A program made the position numbers and the translations under genes. DNA of 37,377 nucleotides from a virus: IMG/VR virus record IMGVR_UViG_3300048908_000085, positions 1 through 37,377 of that record; one strand, written 5' to 3'. This document shows positions 12,609-19,487 of the stretch, piece by piece. The notes beneath the pieces were generated by a model. That model was not told where the DNA came from, did no database searches, and was given only the letters and a program-made list of their open reading frames with translations. Position 1 is the first letter of the stretch; every line of letters begins with the position of its first letter.

Positions 12609-13112
12609 ATGACCGGCGTATCCCTGTATACGATGGCCGCAGAACACCGCGACCAGCTTAAGGCCCTGGAAGACCTGGACCTTCCGGAAAACGTCCTTGC
12701 CGATACCCTGGAAAGCCTGGGTGGCGAACTGGAAGTGAAGGCGCAGAACGTGGTTTGTTTCCTGCGCAATCTGGAAGCGACGGCGGCGGCGATCAAGGAA
12801 GCCGAAGCCGGCATGGCAGCGCGCCGCAAGGCCTACGAGAACCGCGTGGAAAGCCTCAAGCGCTACGTGCTGGATTCCATGCAGAACAACGGCATCCAGA
12901 AGATCGAATGCCCGCTGTTCTCCATCAGCATTGCCAAGAACCCGCCTGCTGTCGAAGTGCTGGACGAACGCCAGATTCCGGCCGACTACTTCGTCACGCC
13001 TCCCGCGCCGCCGCCTCAGCTGGACAAGAAGCTGGTGATGCAGGCCATCAAGGACGGCTACGAAGTCCCGGGCGCCAAGCTGCGCCAGGGCGTGCGCCTC
13101 GCCATCAAGTAG
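12609..13112 (+). CDS. Siphovirus Gp157-family protein
   Basis: A 167-residue protein from the ATG at 12609 with AAGGAG upstream. The pattern fits the Gp157 family: an N-terminal helix (VSLYTMAAEHRDQLKALEDL), a long coiled-coil-like region with GGELEVKAQNVVCFLRNLEA, then FSISIAKNPPAVEVLDE and a PPAPPPQLDKKLVMQAIKDG block. The family lies next to SSB and recombinase genes in many phages and is thought to assist recombination, though its biochemical activity is not settled. Position here agrees. Confidence 0.85.
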   Translation: MTGVSLYTMAAEHRDQLKALEDLDLPENVLADTLESLGGELEVKAQNVVCFLRNLEATAAAIKEAEAGMAARRKAYENRVESLKRYVLDSMQNNGIQKIECPLFSISIAKNPPAVEVLDERQIPADYFVTPPAPPPQLDKKLVMQAIKDGYEVPGAKLRQGVRLAIK

Positions 13113-13197
13113 TTCCCCGGCAGTCCGCCAGCTATCAACCTATGGAGAACCCCGCCTTTGCTGGTGGGGCTGCCCCTCTATTCCTTGGAGATACGCC

Positions 13198-13344
13198 ATG
13201 CGTAATGAAGACAAATGGCACCCGAACGAAGATGCGGATTTTGACCGTGACGACGATGCGTCAGAACGAGCCATGGGATGGGGACTTGTTGGCGCGTACA
13301 CCGGCTTGATGTTCCTTTGCTTCCTATTCTGCATCAATTACTGA
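13198..13344 (+). CDS. Small membrane protein, 48 aa
   Basis: A frame from the ATG at 13198 preceded by TTGGAG. The first half is very acidic (NEDADFDRDDDASERAMGWG) and the second is one hydrophobic segment (LVGAYTGLMFLCFLFCIN). A single-pass membrane protein of unknown role. The 85 bases before it contain only a GC-rich hairpin (CCCCGCC/GGTGGGG, 13150-13169). Confidence 0.5.
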   Translation: MRNEDKWHPNEDADFDRDDDASERAMGWGLVGAYTGLMFLCFLFCINY

Positions 13345-13353
13345 GGTACTGAC

Positions 13354-14694
13354 ATGACCACCACCATTCCCGCCGGCTGGAAGCTGGTGCCCATTGAGCC
13401 GACTGAGGCCATGTTAGATGCTGGCATCGAGCAACACCGATGCGAACAGGGCGACCCGTGGTACTCGTCGCCCGATCTTGGCCAAGGTGATTGCCGGGAC
13501 ATCTACGCCGCCATGCTTGCCGCCGCCCCTGCTGCCCCCGTATCCATGGTAGAGGATGCCGACGCGCAGAAAGAGGCCGTGATGGATGCCATCGCGGACG
13601 CGCTGGGCCACGCCTACGATTGCACGCGCGTCTGGTCAGCGTGGGGTGTCGGGACGATGAGCCAGGACGATTTCCACCTGGTCACTGACGACGCGGGCCG
13701 CTTGGGAGAAATTGCGGACGCAGCTATCGCGGCCATGCGTCCCGCTCCCGTGGCAAGCGCCCCTGCCGATGAGCGGGCGCTGACGGCGCAGCAGCGGAAA
13801 GAATTCATTCGCCGCACGAGCTACATCAGCGAGGCCGACCGCGACACCAGGGCGGCATTCGTTGACGAGATCGCCCGCGCCGCTCTGGCAAGCGCCCCTG
13901 TAGCCGGGGAGGCGCAAACCGCTTTGAATGAATGGTTCGACAAGACCGACTTCATTCAGAAGCGCATCGCGTCCGGCGATCTGCCCGTGATGTACCTGGG
14001 CTGGCACCGGGCGGACGTGATGCGGGACCTGATCGACGCAGCAGCGCGAAATCAAGTGCTTCCATCCGGATGCATCTTAGTTCAGGAAGCTGACACGATT
14101 CCCCACACTCACCCCGAATACGGCCCCGGCATCTTCTTCACGGAAGACGCCAGGATTGAATTTGATGCCGCGCCCCAGGCCAGCGAGGCGGCGGATACGC
14201 TGACCATAGATCTGGACTACGCCGACGGCGCGTCCGTTCAGATCGAAGTTCATGGCACAGAAAGGATGCTACGCCGCCTTGAGGCATGGCTTGGCGGGGA
14301 GCGGTCCCGCATCCGGGAACAATCGCGCAATGCGGCGTTGGAGGAAGCGGCCACCTTCCTGGAAAACAACCGGACTGCATGGCAATCCGTTAGAGCCGCC
14401 TACGAGATCCGCGCCCTCAAGCAGCCCCAGGCGGCCACGGGTGGAGGGGCGAATACGGTAAACGGCAAAGAGTTTTCGGAATTCGCGAATAGCGAAAACG
14501 CCGGCTCCGGGGATTGCGCGATGGGTGCGGGGGATGAGGCGATGCGCGATGCACTCGAAATGTTGATCCGCGAGGCTCAAGCCGTCGCAGATGACCACCA
14601 CCGGCCACGCTATACAAGGCTGGATGAAGCAATCCAGTCGGCCCGCGCCGCCCTTTCTGCCACCCAGACCGAACAAGGAGAGCGGGATGAATGA
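13354..14694 (+). CDS. Large composite early protein, 446 aa
   Basis: ATG at 13354 near a GAGGTACTGAC leader. The start, MTTTIPAGWKLVPIEPTEAM, and the following IYAAMLAAAPAAP belong to a segment found widely in phage accessory proteins of beta- and gammaproteobacteria, in which similar modules are joined by Ala/Pro linkers. Linkers of that kind recur near residues 55-65, 130-140 and 185-190, so the protein looks modular. The C-terminus (DEAMRDALEMLIREAQAVAD) is helical. Function unknown; it resembles the mosaic Ea/Ead-type proteins of lambdoid left arms. Confidence 0.7.
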   Translation: MTTTIPAGWKLVPIEPTEAMLDAGIEQHRCEQGDPWYSSPDLGQGDCRDIYAAMLAAAPAAPVSMVEDADAQKEAVMDAIADALGHAYDCTRVWSAWGVGTMSQDDFHLVTDDAGRLGEIADAAIAAMRPAPVASAPADERALTAQQRKEFIRRTSYISEADRDTRAAFVDEIARAALASAPVAGEAQTALNEWFDKTDFIQKRIASGDLPVMYLGWHRADVMRDLIDAAARNQVLPSGCILVQEADTIPHTHPEYGPGIFFTEDARIEFDAAPQASEAADTLTIDLDYADGASVQIEVHGTERMLRRLEAWLGGERSRIREQSRNAALEEAATFLENNRTAWQSVRAAYEIRALKQPQAATGGGANTVNGKEFSEFANSENAGSGDCAMGAGDEAMRDALEMLIREAQAVADDHHRPRYTRLDEAIQSARAALSATQTEQGERDE

Positions 14695-14881
14695 GCAGCG
14701 CCAGCCGTGCCCATTCTGCGGGTCGCTGTCCATCTTCTACAACGAGTGGTACGCCATGCACTGCTATTCCTGCGGAGTTCGAGGCCCTGACGCTGACCAA
14801 GCATCGAGCGAGGAGGCTCTCGCCAAGTGGAACATGCGCGCCAGCACCGACAAGAAGGACGGAGGAAATGATGGACGATAG
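14687..14881 (+). CDS. Lar-like restriction alleviation protein (zinc ribbon)
   Basis: A 64-residue protein from the ATG at 14687, overlapping the previous gene by 8 nt. It has the Lar-family zinc-ribbon layout: P-C-P-F-C-G, then C-Y-S-C-G-V-R-G-P, followed by a helix ending A-L-A-K-W-N-M-R. In Rac prophage, Lar modulates host type I restriction so that phage DNA is modified rather than cut. Many short Lar-like ribbons in phages are untested, so the activity is inferred from family only. Confidence 0.78.
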   Translation: MNEQRQPCPFCGSLSIFYNEWYAMHCYSCGVRGPDADQASSEEALAKWNMRASTDKKDGGNDGR

Positions 14882-15170
14882 GACACTGCTGGAACTCGCG
14901 GCGAAGGCGGCTGGCAAGCGCATCCACGTGTGGGGAACGCTAGGCTCTGAAAATGTCGCGGATATGGACGGCCCAACGGGGAACCGCTGGAACCCGCTCA
15001 CCGACGACGGGGATGCGCTCCGGCTGGCGGTGATTCTGGGGCTGGATAAAAAACTCCCATTTCTACTAGAAGGCGAGTCATACCGCGCCGACCGTTTTGC
15101 GCTGGGAGTATTTGCCGCCACCCGCCGCGCCATCGTGCGCGCCGCCGCCGCTATCGGAAAGGAGATGTGA
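14868..15170 (+). CDS. Hypothetical protein, DUF2591-like, 100 aa
   Basis: ATG at 14868 after GGAGGAA, overlapping the Lar-like gene by 14 nt. The product (LLELAAKAAGKRIHVWG, then W-N-P-L-T-D-D-G-D-A-L-R-L-A-V) has the pattern of small phage proteins grouped with DUF2591. It ends in an Ala/Arg-rich helix. No biochemical role is known for the group. Overlaps on both sides indicate co-translation. Confidence 0.65.
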   Translation: MMDDRTLLELAAKAAGKRIHVWGTLGSENVADMDGPTGNRWNPLTDDGDALRLAVILGLDKKLPFLLEGESYRADRFALGVFAATRRAIVRAAAAIGKEM

Positions 15171-15415
15171 TGGACCTAAAGCAATTGGAAGCCATCGCCA
15201 AGCGCGAGGCGCACTGTAAGACATTCGGCGCTGCTGTAACGCTTAGCGTTGGCGAGAGGGATGAACTGGTGGCGTTGGCGAGGGATGGGCTGCGGTATAG
15301 ATATATTCGAGATGTTCCGTGGCTGGAATCATCGCTGGGCGATGTGATCTCATTTCAAAAGAACGCGGTCTGGGACCGGGCTATCGACGCCGCCATGGCA
15401 AAGGAGCAAGCGTGA
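15170..15415 (+). CDS. Hypothetical protein, 81 aa
   Basis: The ATG at 15170 overlaps the previous TGA (TGATG) with AAAGGAGA upstream. The protein (MDLKQLEAIAKREAHCKTFG) is helical at the start; its middle holds DGLRYRYIRDVPWLES and its end WDRAIDAAMAKEQA, a pattern seen in phage proteins encoded near the exonuclease/recombinase region. Function unknown. Its stop overlaps the next GTG. Confidence 0.6.
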   Translation: MDLKQLEAIAKREAHCKTFGAAVTLSVGERDELVALARDGLRYRYIRDVPWLESSLGDVISFQKNAVWDRAIDAAMAKEQA

Positions 15416-15624
15416 GACTATTCCTAGAAATGACCCCCGACGACATTGCTGAGGGGTTGGAGTTCGAGAACCATGAACAAGCATTTCAGATGATCAAGGC
15501 AATCGACCGCCAGATGGCTGACTACGACTTCACCTTGTCAGTCATCCGCGCTCTGGTGGCCGAACTGAAGCTCTGTATCGCCGTCGATGATGAGCCACTT
15601 ACCGCGAAGGATGTTGGCTTGTGA
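15412..15624 (+). CDS. Hypothetical protein, 70 aa
   Basis: GTG start overlapping the previous stop (GTGA), with AAGGAG about 10 nt upstream. The product begins RLFLEMTPDDIAEGLEFEN and is acidic and helical. No family recognised. It is the last clear gene before the terminator at 15673. Confidence 0.55.
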   Translation: MRLFLEMTPDDIAEGLEFENHEQAFQMIKAIDRQMADYDFTLSVIRALVAELKLCIAVDDEPLTAKDVGL

Positions 15625-15683
15625 CTGATGCGATTGAGCAGATTCTCAAAACCACAAAGAAGCACTGGATACAGCCCGCCTAG
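15621..15683 (+). CDS. Possible 20-aa peptide
   Basis: A GTG overlapping the previous stop opens a frame (TDAIEQILKTTKKHWIQPA) that ends inside the terminator stem. The overlap pattern is like its neighbours, but the length makes it doubtful. Confidence 0.25.
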   Translation: MTDAIEQILKTTKKHWIQPA

Positions 15684-15698
15684 CGCGGGCTTTGTTTT
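15673..15698 (+). terminator. Intrinsic terminator ending the left early operon
   Basis: AGCCCGC-CTAGC-GCGGGCT, seven perfect pairs with a five-base loop, followed by TTGTTTT. Confidence 0.8.
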
Positions 15699-15709
15699 GG
15701 AGAAACTAG

Positions 15710-16036
15710 ATGGGATACCGAACCGTTGTGATGCTCTACAACGATCAGGCCGGCCAATGGACAAATGACCCAGACCTCGGGCTGAAAATCTCCAGGAAGA
15801 TGAACTTCGCCATGGGAACCGCCATCAAGCCACAGGAAGTCGACCTTTCCTATGGGCGAATCATCCATTGCCACCACGCAGACTGTCTAGATTTGGGTGT
15901 CTTCGATAGCTACCGCTTTACGCCTCTGGCCGCCGGAGCGTGGCAGCCAGGAGAGGAAACCGATGTCATGGCTCTCCGAATGCTCAAGGAAGCGGCGGAG
16001 AACCTTGGATACCGACTAGTAAAGCGCCCTGCGTAA
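15710..16036 (+). CDS. Hypothetical protein, 108 aa (moron-like unit)
   Basis: ATG at 15710 with TTGGAG upstream, directly after a terminator. The product (MGYRTVVMLYNDQAGQWTND) has an I-H-C-H-H-A-D-C cluster that could bind metal and a helical C-terminus. It is bracketed by two copies of GGGCTTTGTTTTGGAG (15687-15702 and 16041-16056), which suggests that it was added as a cassette. Function unknown; similar proteins occur in phages of Alcaligenaceae as far as I can judge from pattern. Confidence 0.6.
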   Translation: MGYRTVVMLYNDQAGQWTNDPDLGLKISRKMNFAMGTAIKPQEVDLSYGRIIHCHHADCLDLGVFDSYRFTPLAAGAWQPGEETDVMALRMLKEAAENLGYRLVKRPA

Positions 16037-16061
16037 TGCTGGGCTTTGTTTTGGAGGCGAT

Positions 16062-16268
16062 ATGAAACGTCTTTTGCTATGCGCGCTACTTGTCACTCTT
16101 GGGGCCTGCTCACAGGCGGATGCCCAGAATCCCAGAATTGGTCAGTTTCTGGGCAAACTGACTGCATTCGGCAATGGCGTATACGAGTTTAGGACGCCGT
16201 CAGGCGCGCACTGTGTAGCGCTCATAGCTTATGGACGCCCCTCACTCTCATGCGATTTCAGTAAGTAG
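16062..16268 (+). CDS. Small phage lipoprotein, 68 aa
   Basis: ATG with a strong GGAGG. The N-terminus MKRLLLCALLVTLGAC is a lipoprotein signal with lipobox L-G-A-C, so lipidation at Cys16 is expected. The mature part is about 53 residues with two further Cys. Small prophage lipoproteins can block receptors or DNA entry by superinfecting phages (for example T5 Llp); that function is possible here but not shown. The gene lies between a terminator and the integration genes, a common place for lysogenic conversion genes. Confidence 0.7.
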   Translation: MKRLLLCALLVTLGACSQADAQNPRIGQFLGKLTAFGNGVYEFRTPSGAHCVALIAYGRPSLSCDFSK

Positions 16269-16276
16269 GAGGCGAT

Positions 16277-16618
16277 ATGCTCAACGTCGCTGAAACTGCC
16301 GCCGCCCTGGGGGTGGCGCAGCGAACCGTCTATGATCTGGCCGCCCCAGGTGGCCCAATCCCGTGCCACCGCATCGGGCGCCGAATCCTTTTCTCTCAGT
16401 CAGACCTGGCGGAGTACCTAGCATCATGCCGATATACCGAGATAAAACGCGCGGTTGCCTCGTCTTTGAATTCGACCGTCTCATTGAAGGAAACCGGGTC
16501 CGCGCTCGAAAAGCTCTTCCAAAGTCGTGGAGTAAAGCCCAAGCTGACGCCTACGACCGCCAAGAGTCGGCGCGACTCTACGCGCTTGCAACTCGTGTCG
16601 AACGCCCGCAATTCCTGA
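16277..16618 (+). CDS. xis: Excisionase-type helix-turn-helix protein
   Basis: A 113-residue frame with GGAGG before the ATG. The first 50 residues (NVAETAAALGVAQRTVYDLA, then CHRIGRRILFSQSDLAEYL) form a MerR/AlpA-like winged helix of the kind used by phage excisionases to bend attL/attR DNA. The last 60 residues lie in the 193-nt overlap with the integrase gene and are Ser/Thr/Lys-rich without recognisable fold. Position directly upstream of int supports the call; a role as AlpA-like activator is an alternative. Confidence 0.75.
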   Translation: MLNVAETAAALGVAQRTVYDLAAPGGPIPCHRIGRRILFSQSDLAEYLASCRYTEIKRAVASSLNSTVSLKETGSALEKLFQSRGVKPKLTPTTAKSRRDSTRLQLVSNARNS

Positions 16619-17421
16619 TTGAGGATGCCGTAGCCATCTACGTCAAGGAGCGGGTTGGCAAGCTGAAATCCGGGGACAACATAGTCCGAGAGCTGGCCCA
16701 GATGATGTGGGCCTACAAGGACAAGCCCATGGGCGCCCTACCGGATGTCTGCCGAGAGTATGCCGAAAAGGCCCTACATGAGCAGACTGGGGAACCTCTG
16801 TCGCCAGCTACCAAGCGAAATCGCATCCGGTATCTGACCAGTGCCTGCCGCTGGGGGTGGAAACGCCATGGGATGCACGACCGGGACCCGGCTGAACGGG
16901 TAATCGCTCCAGAGGTAAGGAACGAACGCCGGCACTACGTTGACCGCGCTGGCATGCTGGCCATCGCCCGGGCCTGCAAGTGCAGGAAGTCACGAGCAGC
17001 TATCCGTATCGCCTTCTATAGTGGGATGCGCCTGAGCGAGGTTTTGGAGGCCCAGCGGGTAGACGGGATGTTCCTGCTGGAAGACACCAAGAACGGCGAG
17101 CCTCGCCATGTCCCGATGCACCCGAAGATACGAGCCGCGGCCAAAGTATCGGCGCGCAACAAGTGGAACGTGTCCAAGGAATTCAAGAAGGCCGCCATCG
17201 CAGTAGGGATGGGCCATCTGCGCTTTCACGACCTGCGGCATAGTGCCGCCAGCGCCATGATCAACGCCAACGTGAACCTGTACACAGTAGGTGCGGTCCT
17301 GGGGCACAAGTCTGCGGCCAGCACCAAGCGCTACAGTCATCTAGCGACTGAGTCGATCAAACAAGCACTCGGGGAGATTGGCAAAAAATCCCCCACGCAA
17401 AAGAAAGCGCGGGTTGCGTAA
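16426..17421 (+). CDS. int: Tyrosine-type site-specific integrase
   Basis: A 331-residue protein from the ATG at 16426 (a longer form from 16363 is less likely). The arm-binding N-terminus is MPIYRDKTRGCLVFEFDRL; the catalytic domain shows SGMRLSEV (first Arg), HDLRHSAAS (His-x-x-Arg), LGHKS (second His) and TKRYSHL (Tyr nucleophile). It recombines attP, located just downstream, with a host tRNA gene. The xis frame overlaps its start extensively, so the two are probably translationally linked. Confidence 0.93.
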   Translation: MPIYRDKTRGCLVFEFDRLIEGNRVRARKALPKSWSKAQADAYDRQESARLYALATRVERPQFLIEDAVAIYVKERVGKLKSGDNIVRELAQMMWAYKDKPMGALPDVCREYAEKALHEQTGEPLSPATKRNRIRYLTSACRWGWKRHGMHDRDPAERVIAPEVRNERRHYVDRAGMLAIARACKCRKSRAAIRIAFYSGMRLSEVLEAQRVDGMFLLEDTKNGEPRHVPMHPKIRAAAKVSARNKWNVSKEFKKAAIAVGMGHLRFHDLRHSAASAMINANVNLYTVGAVLGHKSAASTKRYSHLATESIKQALGEIGKKSPTQKKARVA

Positions 17422-17612
17422 TCTGCCCGCAAACCCGCGCCATTACTTGGTAGGCCCCCCGAGAGTCGAACTCGGCACCAACGGATTATGAGTTAGGGGA
17501 CGCAACAGGCGCGAGGCAGGAGAGCGTTGATTTGAAAGGGCTTTCTCTTCGCGCCCAGTGTGGCAAAACCGCTGTTTCGCGGCCAGTGTGCCAAAAAATC
17601 CCCCACACAAAT
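17378..17612. other. attP region with candidate integrase arm sites
   Basis: A 20-base direct repeat with one mismatch (CAAAAAATCCCCCAC-x-CAAA) lies at 17382-17401 and 17592-17611, flanking the tRNA-derived core. A second pair, CCAGTGTG-x-CAAAA, lies at 17555-17568 and 17583-17596. Repeats on both sides of the core are what arm-type binding sites look like. The bases between 17494 and 17554 show nothing else. Confidence 0.6.
17448..17493 (-). other. attP core: 3' half of a CAU-anticodon tRNA
   Basis: On the minus strand the 46 bases read as a tRNA from the anticodon loop (CTCATAA) through a perfect T-arm (CCGAG-TTCGACT-CTCGG) and acceptor strand to an encoded CCA at 17450-17448. The 5' half is absent. 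Integration into a tRNA-Met or tRNA-Ile2 gene would restore the full gene. The anticodon CAU fits either. Confidence 0.85.
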
Positions 17613-17643
17613 ATGGCTTTCTCTGCTGTATATTCGTACAGCT

Positions 17644-17898
17644 ATGCCACACTTTGCTCCTGGACCACCACGCCCTGGCGGATGCTGGACCTGTACCCAC
17701 TGGCACGGTGAGACTACCGACGAAGGGCGCAGGCCGTATTGCCGCAAAGACCTAGACTTCCTTATCGCACCAACCTTCCCCGACGAGGGTTGTGGTGGAT
17801 GGGTGCGTGAGCCTGGCGCAGACGATGAAATAAAGCTCTCGGCCGACCGCGGGCTGTCAGTCGTCAGCCCCGGGCCAGTCACAAAGCCGCGCGCCTAG
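17644..17898 (+). CDS. Cys-rich hypothetical protein, 84 aa
   Basis: ATG at 17644, three bases after the likely start point of a TATATT -10-like box at 17629-17634. The product (MPHFAPGPPRPGGCWTCTHW at the start) contains C-W-T-C, a later Y-C-R-K and a D-E-G-C-G-G-W with R-E-P-G-x-D-D-E, typical of small metal-binding proteins found in proteobacterial genomes and prophages. It sits between attP and the lysis genes, convergent with them and overlapping the Rz1-like gene end. It may be expressed in the lysogen. Confidence 0.55.
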   Translation: MPHFAPGPPRPGGCWTCTHWHGETTDEGRRPYCRKDLDFLIAPTFPDEGCGGWVREPGADDEIKLSADRGLSVVSPGPVTKPRA

Positions 17899-18081
17899 CT
17901 CATTGTGGGCCAGCACCCTATCGGCGGTACGCTGGGTTAGAAAGTCGCCCTCAGCAATGTAGATCGGGCTGGATACCACGCAAAAGTCATTGCCCACCGG
18001 CTCCCGGCTTGCGCATCCACTTGCGACGAAGCTCAGCCATAGAACCACCATCGGGCATACGATCGATCTTAGCTTGAACAT
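17857..18081 (-). CDS. Rz1-like outer spanin lipoprotein
   Basis: A 74-residue lipoprotein with signal MFKLRSIVCPMVVLWLSFVA and lipobox A-S-G-C (Cys23). The mature part contains SPIYI and ends V-L-A-H-N-E, then L-C-D-W, a pattern common to phage Rz1-type proteins of this group. Its start lies inside the i-spanin gene in another frame, the classical embedded Rz/Rz1 arrangement. With the inner spanin it would fuse the inner and outer membranes at the last step of lysis. It is the last gene of the late operon. Confidence 0.78.
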   Translation of the reverse strand: MFKLRSIVCPMVVLWLSFVASGCASREPVGNDFCVVSSPIYIAEGDFLTQRTADRVLAHNELGARLCDWPGADD

Positions 18082-18244
18082 CTCGGGCTTCCTTGGCGGC
18101 CTCTACCGCCTGCTTGTTGATCTGGGCTTGCACTTCCTGGCGACCGTCGGACTTGCCTTTGAGGCGAATCCCGAGGGCGCCTAGGACAAAGGCCACCCCA
18201 AGGGCGAGCCAGGGCCAGAACTCGCCCAATAGCATCTGAATCAT
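17987..18244 (-). CDS. Rz-like inner spanin
   Basis: An 85-residue protein with an N-terminal membrane segment (WPWLALGVAFVLGALGI) and a charged coiled-coil periplasmic part (VQAQINKQAVEAAKEARDVQ), then a R-R-K-W-M-R-K end. Topology and size fit an i-spanin. Its ATG overlaps the endolysin stop and the Rz1-like gene starts within it. Partner of the lipoprotein encoded at 17857-18081. Confidence 0.78.
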   Translation of the reverse strand: MIQMLLGEFWPWLALGVAFVLGALGIRLKGKSDGRQEVQAQINKQAVEAAKEARDVQAKIDRMPDGGSMAELRRKWMRKPGAGGQ

Positions 18245-18747
18245 GGTGTCTTGTCTCCAATAGCAATTGCCTTATCGACCGACTGGCCAAGGTACAAGGC
18301 CCGCTCTGCGGCCCGGCGCCTGCGAAGCCCCTTGACCGACTTCCCGCCGGCTTTGTCCCATCTGGGGAACTGATCCGCAGCCAGTTGGATGTCGCCAGCA
18401 TTGAACAGACGCACCAACGTCGAGTTGGCAAAAGCCGTGGCGCCGATGTTGTACGCCAGGCACACCATGGCATCGAACTGGTATTGCGCAGCTGGCTGGG
18501 TCAACGCCTGCCGGACAGACGGCTCAAAGTCTCTGGCCAACCTGTTGCGCAATCGTTGCTCCGCCTCAGCCTGGTTAATGACCATCCCTGGCTGGACGTT
18601 CTCCGTATCGCCGTAGCCAATTGTCCAAACGCCCACAATGTCCTGGTAGGCCTCTAGCTGACACCCCTCATAGTGCTTAATCAGGCTTATCCCCGCTGCC
18701 CCCGTTCTCTGCCTGTCGTCTTGCGTCGGTAAGCTTGCGCTGGACAT
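18241..18747 (-). CDS. Endolysin, GH24 lysozyme (P22 gp19/T4 lysozyme type)
   Basis: The GH24 active-site pattern is clear: H-Y-E-G (catalytic Glu), then Y-Q-D-I-V-G-V-W-T-I-G-Y-G-D-T supplying Asp and Thr, and a conserved CLAYNIGATAFANSTLV helix. It cleaves the MurNAc-GlcNAc bond of peptidoglycan. The start is uncertain. The ATG at 18747 gives 168 residues; the frame extends further to 18864 with a Ser-rich, improbable N-terminus, and both overlap the holin gene. No signal-anchor segment is seen, so export should depend on the holin. Confidence 0.87.
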   Translation of the reverse strand: MSSASLPTQDDRQRTGAAGISLIKHYEGCQLEAYQDIVGVWTIGYGDTENVQPGMVINQAEAEQRLRNRLARDFEPSVRQALTQPAAQYQFDAMVCLAYNIGATAFANSTLVRLFNAGDIQLAADQFPRWDKAGGKSVKGLRRRRAAERALYLGQSVDKAIAIGDKTP

Positions 18748-18964
18748 AGAACTTGCTGAGGATGCCCCCGACGATGAGCGCGACTCCGAACCCGTAGACG
18801 AACCAGGGCGGGAAAACAGCCCGAATATCGTCCGGCAAATTTCGCCAAACTTCGATAGCAACATCTGTCATGCTCCCAAGGGCAATAAAAAAGGCCGCCG
18901 CGGCAGCCTGGAATTGAACGGAGTGTGAGCGCCACAACGAGCGCCATTCAGGGACTAATTTCAT
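18677..18964 (-). CDS. Phage holin
   Basis: A 95-residue membrane protein with two clear hydrophobic segments (FQAAAAAFFIALGSM and WFVYGFGVALIVGGILS), an amphipathic N-terminus (LVPEWRSLWRSH) and a charged C-terminal tail. The start overlaps the upstream stop and its end overlaps the endolysin start. Position and topology identify it as the holin that times lysis. The family resembles holins of other podoviruses of proteobacteria. Confidence 0.8.
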   Translation of the reverse strand: MKLVPEWRSLWRSHSVQFQAAAAAFFIALGSMTDVAIEVWRNLPDDIRAVFPPWFVYGFGVALIVGGILSKFYVQRKLTDARRQAENGGSGDKPD

Positions 18965-19320
18965 GGCCGCTCCTTCTTTTCAAGTGCACGAATGCGCAGT
19001 TCATGGTCGTCCAGCTTTCGGTCTACAATGGCGAAATCACGCCGGGCCTCCCCGACTGTGTATCGGGTCTGGTTATCTACATCGATACGGCCTTCCAGCC
19101 TCTTAACTGAGTTGTTCAGCGTCTTCATCTGGGACTCCGTCACCGCGCTGGAAGCTTTCATCTCCCCCTTGAAGTCACTGAACTCTTTGCCCATTCCTTG
19201 TATCCCTTGATTCAGCGACCACCAGAGACCAGCTAGGCTGGAGAAGATGGCCAGGGCGAGTGTTATCGCCCAAGGGCGCAGCTTGAGTCCTTGGAACTCA
19301 TGGGATTCTTTGTCTATCAT
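18961..19320 (-). CDS. Membrane-anchored coiled-coil protein of the lysis cassette, 119 aa
   Basis: The ATG at 19320 has GAAGGAA upstream; a 14-residue extension is possible but unlikely. One membrane segment (ITLALAIFSSLAGLWWSL) is followed by a charged helical region with heptad-like spacing (MKTLNNSVKRLEGRIDVDNQ) and a Lys/Arg-rich end. First gene of the lysis cassette, overlapping the holin gene (ATGA). It could be an antiholin or a second spanin-like factor; sequence alone does not decide. Confidence 0.65.
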   Translation of the reverse strand: MIDKESHEFQGLKLRPWAITLALAIFSSLAGLWWSLNQGIQGMGKEFSDFKGEMKASSAVTESQMKTLNNSVKRLEGRIDVDNQTRYTVGEARRDFAIVDRKLDDHELRIRALEKKERP

Positions 19321-19338
19321 GTACGTTCCTTCGGACGC

Positions 19339-19359
19339 AAAAAATCCCGCATGAGCGGG
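19339..19359 (-). terminator. Intrinsic terminator before the lysis cassette
   Basis: Minus-strand CCCGC-TCAT-GCGGG followed by ATTTTTT. It lies between the tail genes and the lysis genes, so the latter would need Q-dependent read-through. Confidence 0.6.
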
Positions 19360-19371
19360 CAAGGAAAAAGC

Positions 19372-19485
19372 ATGTCAAAACGTGAACGATGGGAAAGGAT
19401 CGTCCTGATCCTATGCTGCATCGGCTTCGGGGCTATGTGGGTCGGCGGCTTCTGGGCGGCCGCAATCTCTTCTGCCGGGCCTTGA
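19372..19485 (+). CDS. Small membrane protein on the opposite strand, 37 aa
   Basis: A plus-strand frame from the ATG at 19372 with AAGGAA upstream: MSKRERWERIVLILCCIGFG continuing into W-V-G-G-F-W. A basic start followed by one transmembrane segment looks like a real small membrane protein. It lies in the gap between tail and lysis genes, just past the terminator, in antisense direction. No promoter was recognised. Confidence 0.4.
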   Translation: MSKRERWERIVLILCCIGFGAMWVGGFWAAAISSAGP

Positions 19486-19487
19486 AT

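Noticed and set aside
17409-17438. Hairpin GCGGGTT/AACCCGC after int as terminator
   Set aside because: There is no T-run behind it and the loop is long; it may be chance or part of attP.
17448-17493. A complete tRNA gene
   Set aside because: Only the 3' half is present; the 5' half does not continue past the anticodon loop, as expected for an att core.
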